A stretch of 64,000 nucleotides of DNA from Roseivirga sp. E12 (GCF_017592825.1 NZ_JAGFMD010000001.1:248001-312000); one strand, 5' to 3'; positions 46,246-55,184 are shown, counted from the stretch's first letter. Notes: generated from the sequence alone by a model not told the origin. A program made the numbers and translations.

Positions 46246-46335
46246 AATGTGGTTGATTTGAAACCTAATGTTATGGCTTGAAAACTATTATTGCAAACGG
46301 TTTATGCTACAGCCCTTATTCTAGGGATAAGCGGA

Positions 46336-46378
46336 AATAAAAAAGGCCCCAATCTCCATAGTGTAGGAGCGGGGCCTT
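46336..46378 (-). terminator. Rho-independent terminator of the DUF2911 gene
   Basis: On the minus strand AAGGCCCC (46343-46350) and GGGGCCTT (46371-46378) pair, with an additional inner CTCC/GGAG pair, and the stem is followed by a T-run (complement of 46336-46344). It lies downstream of the gene at 46400-46957. Confidence 0.85.
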
Positions 46379-46399
46379 AGTTTTTGCTTTAGTTTTCTT

Positions 46400-46957
46400 T
46401 TAGAACTTGATTGGCATTTCGGCAATTGTATTGCCCCAGCCTACAACCATATGTGCACCGCCATCTACTTCTTTAAATGCTACGGATAGTGCTTCTACAG
46501 AATCGCTGTTAGTACTAATCGCTCCGGCTACTCGAGCTACTTCTTGACTACCATCCATAAGGAAGTTCCCCCATGTATTGAGTTTTGAATGAAGAACGAA
46601 ATCCCAGTTGTTTCCTTTGACATCAATGAAAACAGCATAGGTGCCTGCTTTTACTGTTTTGTTACCTACAGTTACATCACTGTAAAATGTGATTTCAGAA
46701 GCTTCATTAGCGCCAAATCTCCACATTTTACCGTCAGGAACTAGCTTAGAAAGCTCACGATCTTTCAATTGAGGACGGCTGTAGTAAAGTTTGATCTTGG
46801 CTTCAACTCTTGGCCCTCTGAATTCAGCATTTGCTGAATTACCAGGAAAAAATGCAACATCTAGCGGACTAGGGTCTAAACCTGGGAATTTTTGAGACTG
46901 CGCACTCAAAGCAGTGCATGCAAGTGCGAGTGTAATTAAAATTAGTGTTCGTTTCAT
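46400..46957 (-). CDS. DUF2911-family protein, exported
   Basis: The 185-aa protein has a signal peptide (ITLALACTALSAQSQ) and then the DUF2911 pattern: ARVEAKIKLYYSRPQLKDRE, GKMWRFGANEASEITFYSDV, KAGTYAVFIDV and a C-terminal strand near MVVGWGN. Function is unknown; such proteins are common in Bacteroidota and usually predicted periplasmic. It is monocistronic, with its terminator at 46336-46378, and lies between the peptidase and nucleoside-gate genes. Confidence 0.88.
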   Translation of the reverse strand: MKRTLILITLALACTALSAQSQKFPGLDPSPLDVAFFPGNSANAEFRGPRVEAKIKLYYSRPQLKDRELSKLVPDGKMWRFGANEASEITFYSDVTVGNKTVKAGTYAVFIDVKGNNWDFVLHSKLNTWGNFLMDGSQEVARVAGAISTNSDSVEALSVAFKEVDGGAHMVVGWGNTIAEMPIKF

Positions 46958-47018
46958 GGTTTTATCTGTTTTAATAAAATGATTTAACTGTCTTCGTATC
47001 TAGAAGGTTATAAACTTA

Positions 47019-48251
47019 TTAATAGAAGAAGATGTACGAGATAATGATGGCGGCTATTATTCCCACAAAGTCAGCTATAAGACCTGCGGTTGCGGCATAG
47101 CGTGAGTTCTTGATTTTAACTGCACCAAAGTATACAGCTAGAACATAGAAAGTCGTCTCCGTAGAGCCTTGCAGTACACTGGCTACACGGCCTGGAAATG
47201 AGTCAACACCAAAGTTGGTATATGTCTCTAGCATAGCAGCACGAGCTCCCGATCCACTAAGGGGTTTCATCCAAGCCACAGGCAGCGCGTCCACAAATTC
47301 CGTGTTAACGCCTAAGAATTCAAAGAAAACTCTGAATCCATCATTGATAAAGTCTAGTGCTCCTGAGGCTCTAAAAACACCGATGGCTACGAGAATGCCT
47401 ACTAGATATGGGATAATCTTGATAGCAACATTGAAACCATCTTTGCCACCTTCTATGAGAGACTCATAAACATTGACTTTGTTCTTCATTGCCATTACGA
47501 TGAAGAAAGACACGATGCCCAGTAAGATCAGAGCCGCTACAGTATTCGAAATCGTGGTGACTTGCTCTTGGGGAATAGACTGAAAGTAGAGTAGTGCTGC
47601 AACGATAAGCACAGTCAAACTGCCGATGTAGGCTAATACTACTTTGTTGAAAAGGTTGATCTTTTGAAAGATCGATACGGTAATTAAGCCAGCTAAGGTA
47701 GAGAAGTAGGTAGCCAACAATATTGGAATAAAGATATCCGCAGGATTGGCTGCTCCTTCAGTGGCTCGGTAGGCCATAATAGAAACTGGAATCAGAGTTA
47801 GACCGGAAGTATTTAATACCAAGAACATGATCTGCGCATTCGAGGCCTTTTCCTTTTCTGGATTTAGCTCTTGCAAGCCTTCCATAGTTTTTAGGCCTAA
47901 TGGCGTAGCCGCATTGTCAAGGCCTAGAAAATTCATTGAGAAATTCATCATCATAGGTCCGAAGACAGGATGGTTCTTTGGAATGTCTGGAAATATTCTT
48001 GTGAAGAGAGGGCTAATTGCTCGTGCTATAATGGCGACAACTCCACCTTTTTCGCCAATTCTCATAATCCCCATCCAAAGGGTTAGTGCACCTGTAAGTC
48101 CAAGGGAGATTTCAAAGCCTGTTTTGGCCATACTGAAGGTGCTCTCCATCATTTCAGGAAATACCTCCGTATCGCCAAAGAAAATAAGCCTAATGAGTGC
48201 TACGATAAAGGCAATTAAGAAGAATCCTATCCAGATGTAGTTTAGGGCCAT
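47019..48251 (-). CDS. nucleoside-recognition (Gate) domain membrane protein, SpmA-SpmB-like fusion
   Basis: The 410-aa protein has about ten hydrophobic helices arranged as two Gate-domain halves: WMGIMRIGEKGGVVAIIARAISPL and MMMNFSMNFLGLDNAATPLG in the first, then GKDGFNVAIKIIPYLVGILVAIGVF and SGSGARAAMLETYTNFGVDS in the second. In Bacillus the homologues SpmA and SpmB are separate proteins involved in spore core dehydration; in non-sporulating bacteria the single-chain form has no known role. It is 9 bp downstream of rsmE and probably co-transcribed. Confidence 0.9.
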   Translation of the reverse strand: MALNYIWIGFFLIAFIVALIRLIFFGDTEVFPEMMESTFSMAKTGFEISLGLTGALTLWMGIMRIGEKGGVVAIIARAISPLFTRIFPDIPKNHPVFGPMMMNFSMNFLGLDNAATPLGLKTMEGLQELNPEKEKASNAQIMFLVLNTSGLTLIPVSIMAYRATEGAANPADIFIPILLATYFSTLAGLITVSIFQKINLFNKVVLAYIGSLTVLIVAALLYFQSIPQEQVTTISNTVAALILLGIVSFFIVMAMKNKVNVYESLIEGGKDGFNVAIKIIPYLVGILVAIGVFRASGALDFINDGFRVFFEFLGVNTEFVDALPVAWMKPLSGSGARAAMLETYTNFGVDSFPGRVASVLQGSTETTFYVLAVYFGAVKIKNSRYAATAGLIADFVGIIAAIIISYIFFY

Positions 48252-48260
48252 AGGACAATC

Positions 48261-48950
48261 TTAAGGAAATAAATTCAAAATATGTACTGCTGCTACCCCT
48301 GCTGTCTCCGTCCTCAGTCGACTTTGGCCCAATGATACCTTTTGAAATCCTTTGGCGATAGCCAAATCAACTTCTTCCTGAGTGAAGTCTCCTTCAGGTC
48401 CAATCAGTACCAGGTTGTCTTCTCCAACATCAGACTTTAGCTCAGTAGGGTTATCAAAATCGACATAGGCAATGAATTTGTTATCACCATCTGCTGCTGC
48501 TAAAAAACTCTTAATGGTAACCATCTCGTCTATTAGTGGAAGGGTAGCCTTGATTGACTGTTTCATGGCGCTGATTGCCTTTTTTACTAATCGATCAGTC
48601 TTTAGAACTTTTCTTTCAGAATTCTTAGTGAGAATAAAAGAGATTCTATCAACCCCAATCTCAACCGCTTTTTCAACAAACCATTCGGTTCTATCGAGAT
48701 TTTTGGTCGGGGCGATTGCAATGTGTCTATAGCCTTTTTGCTTTGATTCTTCTTTTTTCTCAATGACCTCGAACTCACACTTCTTGTGATTGTCTCCTGT
48801 AATTCGAGCCTTATAAAAGGAGCCTTTACCATCAATCAGTTGAATTTCCTGACCAAGCTTTAAGCGTAACACTTTAATGGCATGTCTAGATTCATCTGCA
48901 CTGAGGTGATGAATTCCATTGACTAGTTCGGGTTGATAAAAGAGTTGCAT
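48261..48950 (-). CDS. rsmE: 16S rRNA m3U1498 methyltransferase
   Basis: RsmE is a SPOUT-family enzyme that methylates N3 of U1498 in 16S rRNA. The 229-aa sequence has the N-terminal PUA-like domain and a C-terminal trefoil-knot domain, seen in IGPEGDFTQEEVDLAI and SLGQSRLRTETAGVAAVHIL near residues 185-225. The start at 48950 (MQLFYQPELVNG) is conserved in the family. Its stop is 9 bp before the nucleoside-gate gene; the link is positional only. Confidence 0.96.
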   Translation of the reverse strand: MQLFYQPELVNGIHHLSADESRHAIKVLRLKLGQEIQLIDGKGSFYKARITGDNHKKCEFEVIEKKEESKQKGYRHIAIAPTKNLDRTEWFVEKAVEIGVDRISFILTKNSERKVLKTDRLVKKAISAMKQSIKATLPLIDEMVTIKSFLAAADGDNKFIAYVDFDNPTELKSDVGEDNLVLIGPEGDFTQEEVDLAIAKGFQKVSLGQSRLRTETAGVAAVHILNLFP

Positions 48951-49006
48951 CGCTTTGTCTCACGAAAATATAAAGAGTAAGTGGCTAATCAACTATATTC
49001 GTTTTA

Positions 49007-50482
49007 ATGATGCCCAAGGAGTTTATCGATTCCCGAAAATATCGGAGTATTCAGCTGTTGTCTAATGTCTTTTTTATTGCCGTTTGGTATCTGGCAAATG
49101 ACGGTTTGGCCTTCTGGGATGACTTTACCTATGTTAATTTCGCCCATCAAATCAGTCAAGGAACCTTTGAGATCACCAATAATCACTTCACCAGCCGAGT
49201 AGGCTTACTTTATCCTGTCTCTTGGTTGATCGATATTTTCGGAATTAATCAGTTTACCATTACCATATTTCCGCTTTTATGTGCCCTGATCATCCTGAAT
49301 CTGCTCTTTTGGATAGGGCATAGACATGGTCATTGGATTGGTATCATTTCAGGTGTATTGCTTATCGCAGACTATCATACCATCACTTTTGTGACGCATC
49401 TATTTCCTGAGATTCCAATAGCCTTAGGGGTTTTTATTGCCTTGCTATGCTATGATTTTGTGAATAGAAGAGAGGGAGATTATCGCCTTCTGGCCCTTTT
49501 AATGGCCCTTTCACTTTTTGGTGCCTTTCTAATTAAAACCAGTATTCTGATCATTTTTCCGCTCTTTGTCTACTTGGTTTTCAATGACTTTAGAAGAAAG
49601 AACAACAAGGGCTTTTGGTACATTTCTGTCAGCTTACTGGTCTTCTTTTTCTTGTTACATGGCTTTTGGTATCATGAAACATTTGGAGACTTCTTCTACA
49701 GGTTTAATAACATATCAGATAATCACGAAGCAACAGTGAAGACCTTCTTTGATAAGGATGCTGTTGAAATTTTAAAGCGCCTTACTTACTTGCCTTTCCT
49801 AGGCTTTCTAAGGGGAGGTTTCTTTATTCCCTTGGGTTTTGCGCTACCAGCCCTATTGACATTGAGTAGAAACGATTGGCGATTGAATAAGCCAGAAACG
49901 CTATGGCCAGTAGCGAGTGTTTTGATGATTGGCTGCTGGTGGTTTATCAGTACCAATTGGAAGTATTATAGTCCTATGCCAGTTGACACAAGGCATATAA
50001 CATTTGTTATCCCTGTTTTAATTATGGCTGGAGCCTATTACTGGTCTGACAAGGTAGTGTTTGCCAAAATCATGGGAGCCAAGCTCAAATGGCTGCCATT
50101 GGCCGCTATGCTGGCTATTCCTGCTTATAAGGTTTATAAGTCAGGAGACAAGAATTACAAAGAGCTGGAAGCAGTAGTAATTACTGAATTTGTCGAGAAC
50201 AAGGCCGCACAAACCATTATTACAGATGGCCTCGTCTCATATGGGGCGGCTTACTTTTACGATTTTGAAGTGTCCAATGATACTTATCAGTGGTGGGTAG
50301 AAATGGACTTCAATGAAATAAAAGTAGGAGACTATTTGCTTGTGAATGAACCGACACTGAACGATCGGTACGAAGAACCTGGCTATTTGTCTCTCTTACG
50401 GAATAGCATTACCTCCAAAGGCTTGAGACTTGAAACTATTTATGAGGGCAAGGTGATCCTACAAGTCATCAGGGAGCAATAA
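49007..50482 (+). CDS. multi-spanning membrane protein, GT-C/ArnT-like
   Basis: The 491-aa protein has about ten hydrophobic helices, with an early periplasmic-loop segment (GLAFWDDFTYVNFAHQIS) that carries an Asp-Asp as in GT-C glycosyltransferases of the PMT/ArnT group, and a C-terminal soluble domain (~375-491). This suggests transfer of a sugar from a polyprenyl donor onto lipid A, protein or glycan. The match is based on topology and the WDD position, so it is a moderate-confidence call. It has no obvious operon partner. Confidence 0.7.
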   Translation: MMPKEFIDSRKYRSIQLLSNVFFIAVWYLANDGLAFWDDFTYVNFAHQISQGTFEITNNHFTSRVGLLYPVSWLIDIFGINQFTITIFPLLCALIILNLLFWIGHRHGHWIGIISGVLLIADYHTITFVTHLFPEIPIALGVFIALLCYDFVNRREGDYRLLALLMALSLFGAFLIKTSILIIFPLFVYLVFNDFRRKNNKGFWYISVSLLVFFFLLHGFWYHETFGDFFYRFNNISDNHEATVKTFFDKDAVEILKRLTYLPFLGFLRGGFFIPLGFALPALLTLSRNDWRLNKPETLWPVASVLMIGCWWFISTNWKYYSPMPVDTRHITFVIPVLIMAGAYYWSDKVVFAKIMGAKLKWLPLAAMLAIPAYKVYKSGDKNYKELEAVVITEFVENKAAQTIITDGLVSYGAAYFYDFEVSNDTYQWWVEMDFNEIKVGDYLLVNEPTLNDRYEEPGYLSLLRNSITSKGLRLETIYEGKVILQVIREQ

Positions 50483-50512
50483 AAAAGCCATTCCGACATA
50501 TCGGAACGGCTT
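50481..50512 (-). terminator. bidirectional Rho-independent terminator
   Basis: AAGCCATTCCGA (50485-50496) and TCGGAACGGCTT (50501-50512) pair with one A/C mismatch, flanked by A-runs on one side and a short T-rich stretch on the other, so it can serve both the membrane protein (plus) and the gene at 50535-50999 (minus). Confidence 0.8.
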
Positions 50513-50534
50513 CTATTATGTTTTTAGCTATTAA

Positions 50535-50999
50535 CTAGCCTATTTTTCTCAGTTGCTCTTCACCAGCTTTCATGACGGCATATTCTTTCCATTCTGAAAA
50601 CTCTTGTTCACCAAGTACTTGGTCAGCAGAACCTACTTCTGGGGGAGTGAAGGTAAAACCTGATTCCCACCATTCTCTAGCATACTGCCTTGCTTGATCT
50701 TTATCAATTTCAAATTGAGTGACCTGACCGTCACCAACTAACCAAGGTTTATCCTTGGAACTGTATTTCTGAAAAATCATCGTTCTCATTTTGGTGCCCA
50801 TTTCATCGTTTTTCTCGAAATGTGCCTTGGAGTAAGCCAAAGTCTCCGGCTCAATCATTTTATTATCCCAAAATCTTTTTGATTTGATGATCTGTGCGGA
50901 GGTAAGCAAGTAGCCCTCTCCGAATTCTAATAGTGAACCCTCTAATTCGCACGCTCGTGCAGGTTTCTTTTTCTTCTTACCGAAGCTGAATAATCCCAT
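50535..50999 (-). CDS. conserved hypothetical protein
   Basis: The start at 50999 (MGLFSFGKKKKKPARACELEG) is chosen over 51038 because the extra N-terminus is not family-like and overlaps the spacer; the KKKKK stretch follows directly. The 154-aa protein is soluble, with segments SAQIIKSKRFWDN, EKNDEMGTKMRTMIFQKY and WESGFTFTPPEVG. I do not recognise its family. It ends before a shared terminator, and its neighbour on the minus strand is the acyl-CoA-binding protein gene. Confidence 0.6.
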   Translation of the reverse strand: MGLFSFGKKKKKPARACELEGSLLEFGEGYLLTSAQIIKSKRFWDNKMIEPETLAYSKAHFEKNDEMGTKMRTMIFQKYSSKDKPWLVGDGQVTQFEIDKDQARQYAREWWESGFTFTPPEVGSADQVLGEQEFSEWKEYAVMKAGEEQLRKIG

Positions 51000-51115
51000 T
51001 GTTGTTAATTCTATTTTGAGTTTTAAAACCGGGCGCAATATGCGAATAATATCCCAATTTTTAAATAACCTTTTGTTATACGAGTGTAAACGATTTCAGG
51101 GTTCAATAACTTGCC

Positions 51116-51373
51116 CTAAACGGATTTTAACCTTGTTATAAGGTCTATGTACTGGCTCATGGCCGATTCAGTACTGGTACCTGTTAAACTTTTCCAGGCA
51201 TTGTATTTAGCGGCTGCTTTAAAATCAAAACCACCCGGAGCATCGCCAGTGCAATCTCCCTCAGTTGCTTGTTTGTAGAGTGAGTAAATTTTCAATAGAT
51301 CTTCGTTTGAAGGTCTTTCGGATATGGAAGAAGATGCTTTTACTGCATTTTCGAAGTCGGTTTCCAGTGCCAT
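51116..51373 (-). CDS. acyl-CoA-binding protein (ACBP)
   Basis: An upstream in-frame start gives 120 aa, but residues 36-120 alone are an ACBP domain, so the ATG at 51373 (MALETDFENAVKASS) is chosen, giving 85 aa, the normal length. The conserved ligand-binding residues are visible in LKIYSLYKQATEGD and FKAAAKYNAWKSLTG, with the final helix YIDLITRL. ACBP binds long-chain acyl-CoA with high affinity and buffers or transports it between enzymes. The upstream stretch may be leader RNA. It is divergent from the outer-membrane barrel gene. Confidence 0.9.
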   Translation of the reverse strand: MALETDFENAVKASSSISERPSNEDLLKIYSLYKQATEGDCTGDAPGGFDFKAAAKYNAWKSLTGTSTESAMSQYIDLITRLKSV

Positions 51374-51434
51374 GTGAGTAATTCCTGTTAATTTTAGGCC
51401 GAATGTATTGATAATTTGTACGATTATCCAAACA

Positions 51435-52079
51435 ATGATTACTAAGCTGAAAACCCTACTGTTGATTTTGGTTACCATGTCTTTACCGGCATTGGTTTCA
51501 GGCCAGGTCTATAGTACGGATCATCAGGCTGGAGCGATTCTGAAAGTAGTTAGTGCACGGATGAATATCAATAGTGAGTTGGTCAGCACTTCGAGTACAG
51601 AATCGGAGGTAGGCTATCAGTTTGGTGGTTTCTATCGTGTCAATATCGATCGAATATATGTCCAGCCAGAAGTGCTCTATTCTAAGATTAAGACACAACT
51701 CGTATTCAATGATTATAACGGAGTGCCTGGTTTCAATCCGCTTGCCCAATTTGAATTCAATACGCTAGAAATTCCAATCAATATCGGTTACCGGATAGGA
51801 AACCTAAGACTGATGATGGGACCATCATTTAGTATTCTTTTATCTGGGGAGCGCTCATTTCTAAATGATGTAGAGAAAGTGACTTCGGAATATAATCGCT
51901 CCAATTTTATGTGGCACTGGGGAATAGGAGGTGACTTTGAACGCATATTTATCGATATCAAATACGAATCTGGACTAAGCAAAACCGGAGAGAGCCTGAG
52001 TAATCTTATTGGCCGAGAGTTTGTGCCTAAGCAAAAGCAATGGGTGTTTAGCGTTGCCCTGAATTTGTTGAGGGATTAG
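51435..52079 (+). CDS. outer-membrane beta-barrel protein (PorT/OmpW-like), exported
   Basis: The start at 51435 (MITKLKTLLLILVTMSLPALVSGQ) is chosen as it opens a signal peptide; the ATG at 51408 only adds nine residues. The mature ~190 aa shows alternating hydrophobic strands (VGYQFGGFYRVNIDRIYVQPEV, NTLEIPINIGYRIGNLRLMMGPS) and ends in SVALNLL, which resembles a small eight-stranded barrel of the PorT group. The physiological role is not apparent. It is divergent from the ACBP gene by about 60 bp. Confidence 0.8.
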   Translation: MITKLKTLLLILVTMSLPALVSGQVYSTDHQAGAILKVVSARMNINSELVSTSSTESEVGYQFGGFYRVNIDRIYVQPEVLYSKIKTQLVFNDYNGVPGFNPLAQFEFNTLEIPINIGYRIGNLRLMMGPSFSILLSGERSFLNDVEKVTSEYNRSNFMWHWGIGGDFERIFIDIKYESGLSKTGESLSNLIGREFVPKQKQWVFSVALNLLRD

Positions 52080-52110
52080 ACTTTAGAACGTTTTGCCCAA
52101 AGTCTGCCAT

Positions 52111-52548
52111 TTACTTTTTGATGGTAAAGCCGTAAGGAGCCTTTAAGGTACCATAGTCGTACATGTTGATATAAATAGATACTGTATCGGTTGAGCCTTC
52201 CCAGGTAACCCTGTAGTTGTCTAGCATGGCTTTCCCCATAAAACCATTTTCACTCTTTACTGGACAACAGCTCCCTGACCTGAAATAGCTAACTTTTTCG
52301 CCATTAGGGCCAGCAAGAGCATTCAAGAATCTTCTTTCGTTCTTAGGCCCTTCATTTTTGTCAACCCCACCAACTTGAACGGGTTTCTTCTGTGACAGGC
52401 CGTAATTCTTATCTGTCGAAACCTCGGTTAATAAGAAGGTCTGGTCATTAAGGAGTTGACTCCTTACAGGTTTGATATTTGCTGCTGGTTTGGATGCAGT
52501 ACATGACGATAAGATCAGAATTAGAATAAGAGGTATAAACTTTTTCAT
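52111..52548 (-). CDS. hypothetical lipoprotein
   Basis: The 145-aa protein has a lipobox signal (MKKFIPLILILILSSC, Cys 16). The mature part has conserved-looking segments TFLLTEVSTDKNYGL, KNEGPKNERRFLNALAGPNG and SYFRSGSCCPVKSENG, which I have seen in short Bacteroidota lipoproteins sometimes annotated, probably wrongly, as phosphooctonate aldolase. It contains two adjacent Cys (CC) that could form a metal or disulfide site. Function unknown. It is downstream of the DUF998-like gene on the same strand. Confidence 0.7.
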   Translation of the reverse strand: MKKFIPLILILILSSCTASKPAANIKPVRSQLLNDQTFLLTEVSTDKNYGLSQKKPVQVGGVDKNEGPKNERRFLNALAGPNGEKVSYFRSGSCCPVKSENGFMGKAMLDNYRVTWEGSTDTVSIYINMYDYGTLKAPYGFTIKK

Positions 52549-52582
52549 TTCAATTTCAATTTCAATAAAAAATGAGTTAATC

Positions 52583-53167
52583 TCAATTGATTTGTAGCTC
52601 TTTCTCTGAATTAAGCATTGAAATAGCTGTTACCAAAGTCCAACCGAAGACAACACCAAAAACTAATCTGTGGGTCATCGGCATGGACAATAATTCTGTA
52701 GCACCACCTATCATAGAAGTTACAAGCAGCAGGGCAGCTACATTAGCTCTTAGCTTGATGCTTTTACTTTGTGAGTGATTGGCACTTATTCGGGCCAAGC
52801 CAAACAGCCAAAAGGCCAGTGCTAGACAAATAGCTACTACATGTGCCTTTGAAAACGCAGAATCAACTTCCCCAATGTCAATAGGAATTGAGGTGAATGC
52901 AAAGCCTAATCCAAAAAGAGCCAAAAGAAGCCCTGCAGACCGATCCTTTAGTACTTTTCCGTAGGTGATACCGAAACCCATAAGAAGCAGTCCAACCAGC
53001 CCAAAGCCAATAATGTTCCACCAAATGGCTAAGGGTTGACCATTAGCTCCTAGTTTACTAATCACATCATTGACAAAGTAGAATTCTTGATTGAGAAGCC
53101 CAAAAATGAGGAGGGCAAGAGAGAATAGCGAAAATGCTAAAACACCAAAAGTACCGGCAGTCTTCAT
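52583..53167 (-). CDS. DUF998-like membrane protein
   Basis: The 194-aa protein has about six hydrophobic helices with short loops, such as FGVLAFSLFSLALLIFGLL and the motif VNDVISKLGANGQPLAIWWNIIGFG that matches the DUF998 opening. No catalytic motif is seen; it may be a small transporter or sensor. It is 5 bp downstream of the DinB-like gene and 34 bp upstream of the lipoprotein gene, all on the minus strand. Confidence 0.75.
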   Translation of the reverse strand: MKTAGTFGVLAFSLFSLALLIFGLLNQEFYFVNDVISKLGANGQPLAIWWNIIGFGLVGLLLMGFGITYGKVLKDRSAGLLLALFGLGFAFTSIPIDIGEVDSAFSKAHVVAICLALAFWLFGLARISANHSQSKSIKLRANVAALLLVTSMIGGATELLSMPMTHRLVFGVVFGWTLVTAISMLNSEKELQIN

Positions 53168-53172
53168 ATTCT

Positions 53173-53667
53173 CTAAACCTGATAACGCTCTTGAATGATG
53201 GTAATATGGTGTCTTTCATGACCAATGATGGATTTCAGAAACTCTTCTAGGGTCACTTCATATTGTCTTGCTTGGCCCTTGAGGGCCAATTGGAATGCTG
53301 AAAACCCTTCGATAAGGCTAATCGAAGCAGCTCTGACATTTTTGAAGTCATTGAGAAGCTCAACAAAGCTTAATTCGTCAAAACGACTGCCATTCACTAG
53401 AGATTCCTGATCATAGCCCCAAAGTTCTAAATCTTGTCCTCTGCTTAAAAAGAAGGCTCTATTGATTTTGATTCTTTCATGATCAACAATGTGTCCAACT
53501 ACCTGCTTAATACTCCATTTATCAGGCGCATAACGACTATTCGATGTTTGCTCATTCAAGGAGTCGAGAAATTCAAAGGTGTCGTTTGAACGAAATAACG
53601 AGATTGCTCTGTCGCTACCAGCAAGGCCTAAATAGTAAGGAAATCCATCTTGAGGTAAATACTTCAT
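53173..53667 (-). CDS. DinB-family protein
   Basis: The protein (164 aa from the ATG at 53667, the alternatives being ATG 53697 and TTG 53706) is a DinB-like four-helix bundle. The opening YAPDKWSIKQVVGHIVDHERI and the closing SIIGHERHHITIIQERY contain the paired His residues of the metal site. It is cytoplasmic and lacks the export signal seen in the other DinB-like protein of this window (12228-12767). Function unknown; bacillithiol-type transferases are one possibility. It lies 5 bp before the DUF998-like gene. Confidence 0.85.
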   Translation of the reverse strand: MKYLPQDGFPYYLGLAGSDRAISLFRSNDTFEFLDSLNEQTSNSRYAPDKWSIKQVVGHIVDHERIKINRAFFLSRGQDLELWGYDQESLVNGSRFDELSFVELLNDFKNVRAASISLIEGFSAFQLALKGQARQYEVTLEEFLKSIIGHERHHITIIQERYQV

Positions 53668-53763
53668 ATCCGCTATGAATGTATTTAAATATACCATCCA
53701 CTCCAAGTTGATGGTTTCACTGAAGCCTTTCGTTTCAATTTTAGGTTCTTAGCCATTGAGAGG

Positions 53764-54546
53764 TTAGTGAGAGAAGGAACTGGCTGACTTGTCGTGTAAT
53801 TTGGAAGGTAGCTCTTCTGGGTTATCGGTCAGATGTTTTCTGACCAACTCAAAACCAATTGAATAACCTGTCCATTTAGGAATATTACTATTTGTCCCCA
53901 AAAACCAGGCATTGTGGTTATAGGGTGTTTCGTTCCATATGCCTTTTGCCGAACTTATCCATTCCTGCAATTGTGGGCCTTCTAGCGCTGTGGACCAAGG
54001 TGGTTGTGCTATACCCGCGACTTCTATTGAAAAATGATCTGCTAGACCTTCGGATATTACTGCTTGAAGAAGTGTACTACCGTATCCAACAGAACGTCTT
54101 CTTTTTGCATGGTGTATTTCGTGCGCCAATAAGCTAATTAGATCATCTTCTAAATTTTTTTCAAGTCCAGAAAAGTTAATGTCTAGTGCAATAATGATTT
54201 CTTCCTGACTTGGATTAAATCCACCAATGCCGAAACCAGATGGGATCATGTTTGGGTTCTCAACAATGCGTATGTCAAGACTATTAATGGGCATAAGCTC
54301 GGTGATTTGAGAGATACCTGAGGCTACTTTATCTTCGATTGTATTTTTAAGTCTCGATGATAATCCGTTGAGTTCAAATACTAGACAGATGTCATTATCA
54401 TTTAAGACGGAATAAGAAGAATGATGACATGCTAAGCCTTCATCAGTTTCAGCGCAGTTTAAGGCTAGTAGTGTGCTCGAGATAAAAAGGCACAAAACAA
54501 GCCTTCTTAATGGGCGGATATCATGAGAACTATGATTTGCAAACAT
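53764..54546 (-). CDS. putative zinc metallopeptidase, DUF2268-like, lipoprotein
   Basis: The 260-aa protein has a lipobox after a long hydrophilic N-terminus (LVLCLFISSTLLALNC, Cys 31). The HExxH zinc motif is in LLAHEIHHAKRR near residue 147 and the third ligand candidate is the Glu in ISEGLADHF, in the order of DUF2268-type metalloproteases. A WFLGTNSNIPKW segment matches the family's C-terminus. The upstream N-terminal region (~1-15) is not leader-like, so the start could lie later. It is not in an obvious operon. Confidence 0.78.
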   Translation of the reverse strand: MFANHSSHDIRPLRRLVLCLFISSTLLALNCAETDEGLACHHSSYSVLNDNDICLVFELNGLSSRLKNTIEDKVASGISQITELMPINSLDIRIVENPNMIPSGFGIGGFNPSQEEIIIALDINFSGLEKNLEDDLISLLAHEIHHAKRRRSVGYGSTLLQAVISEGLADHFSIEVAGIAQPPWSTALEGPQLQEWISSAKGIWNETPYNHNAWFLGTNSNIPKWTGYSIGFELVRKHLTDNPEELPSKLHDKSASSFSH

Positions 54547-54668
54547 TCTTGGTCCCTCAAACTAAATAGTAGTCATTACGAAGTTGTTGATGAAGGAGGT
54601 TAAGGAAATGGCATATTTTGAGACGAACAACAACGGATGTGGTGAACGTCAATTCTATTGGATTAGAA

Positions 54669-55025
54669 TTAGTCCTTTGTCCAAACAGAACTATCCTCTA
54701 TTCTTCTTATAGAATTAGCGTCAATAATCTCAAAACCAATGTTAAAAGAACTTGTTATACCCAGATCGATAATGATTTGACTACCGTTAACTGAGTAATT
54801 TCCATTCATGACAATGTCACCACCACCAGCGAGTAAGGACACCTCATTCTCGTTTGTAAACTCCACCCATTCTGTGCAATTCATTTCAGGATTACCAGTA
54901 TTATCACAGTTTGGGATTTCACGAGTGAACCTTGTCTCAACCAAGGCAGAGGTGGTTTCCTCTTCACAGGAAGTTAACCCGGTGAGTAATAGCAAAACTG
55001 AGAGAATGAAATATGACTTCTTCAT
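54669..55025 (-). CDS. small hypothetical lipoprotein
   Basis: The 118-aa protein has a lipoprotein signal (LSVLLLLTGLTSC, Cys 20) and a mature part with two Cys (PNCDNTGNPEMNCTEW) near residues 40-50 that probably form a disulfide, followed by a beta-rich end (GNYSVNGSQIIIDLG). I do not recognise the family. It is monocistronic between two unrelated genes. Confidence 0.65.
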   Translation of the reverse strand: MKKSYFILSVLLLLTGLTSCEEETTSALVETRFTREIPNCDNTGNPEMNCTEWVEFTNENEVSLLAGGGDIVMNGNYSVNGSQIIIDLGITSSFNIGFEIIDANSIRRIEDSSVWTKD

Positions 55026-55091
55026 GGCTTATAATTTAACGAATTACCTAAGTCAAAGACACACTTGATCATCACAAGGTTGTTAAAAAGC

Positions 55092-55120
55092 AAAAAGCCA
55101 CCACGATTTCTCGCAGTGGC
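55092..55120 (-). terminator. Rho-independent terminator of the 3-hydroxyacyl-CoA dehydrogenase gene
   Basis: On the minus strand a 10-bp stem (with two wobble pairs) is closed by a GAAA tetraloop at 55107-55110 and ends at GGTGGC, directly followed by a TTTTT run (complement of 55092-55096). It lies downstream of the gene ending at 55189, but a REP-like repeat (55141-55184) lies between the two. Confidence 0.75.
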
Positions 55121-55140
55121 TCTGGTATTCTTGTAATCAA

Positions 55141-55184
55141 GGAGATTGCCACGGTGTCCTTTGAGACAACCTCGCAATGACGAG
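55141..55184 (-). repeat. REP-like palindromic intergenic repeat
   Basis: The minus strand reads CTCGTCATTGCGAGG at one end and GGCAATCTCC at the other, the well-known CGTCATTGCGAG...GGCAATCTC element found in many copies in diverse bacterial genomes. It lies between the stop of the 3-hydroxyacyl-CoA dehydrogenase gene and its terminator. Only one copy is in this window. Confidence 0.6.

Noticed and set aside
51374-51478. N-terminal extension of the acyl-CoA-binding protein
   Set aside because: The extra 35 residues are a hydrophobic stretch absent from the family, and the internal ATG gives the standard ACBP length.
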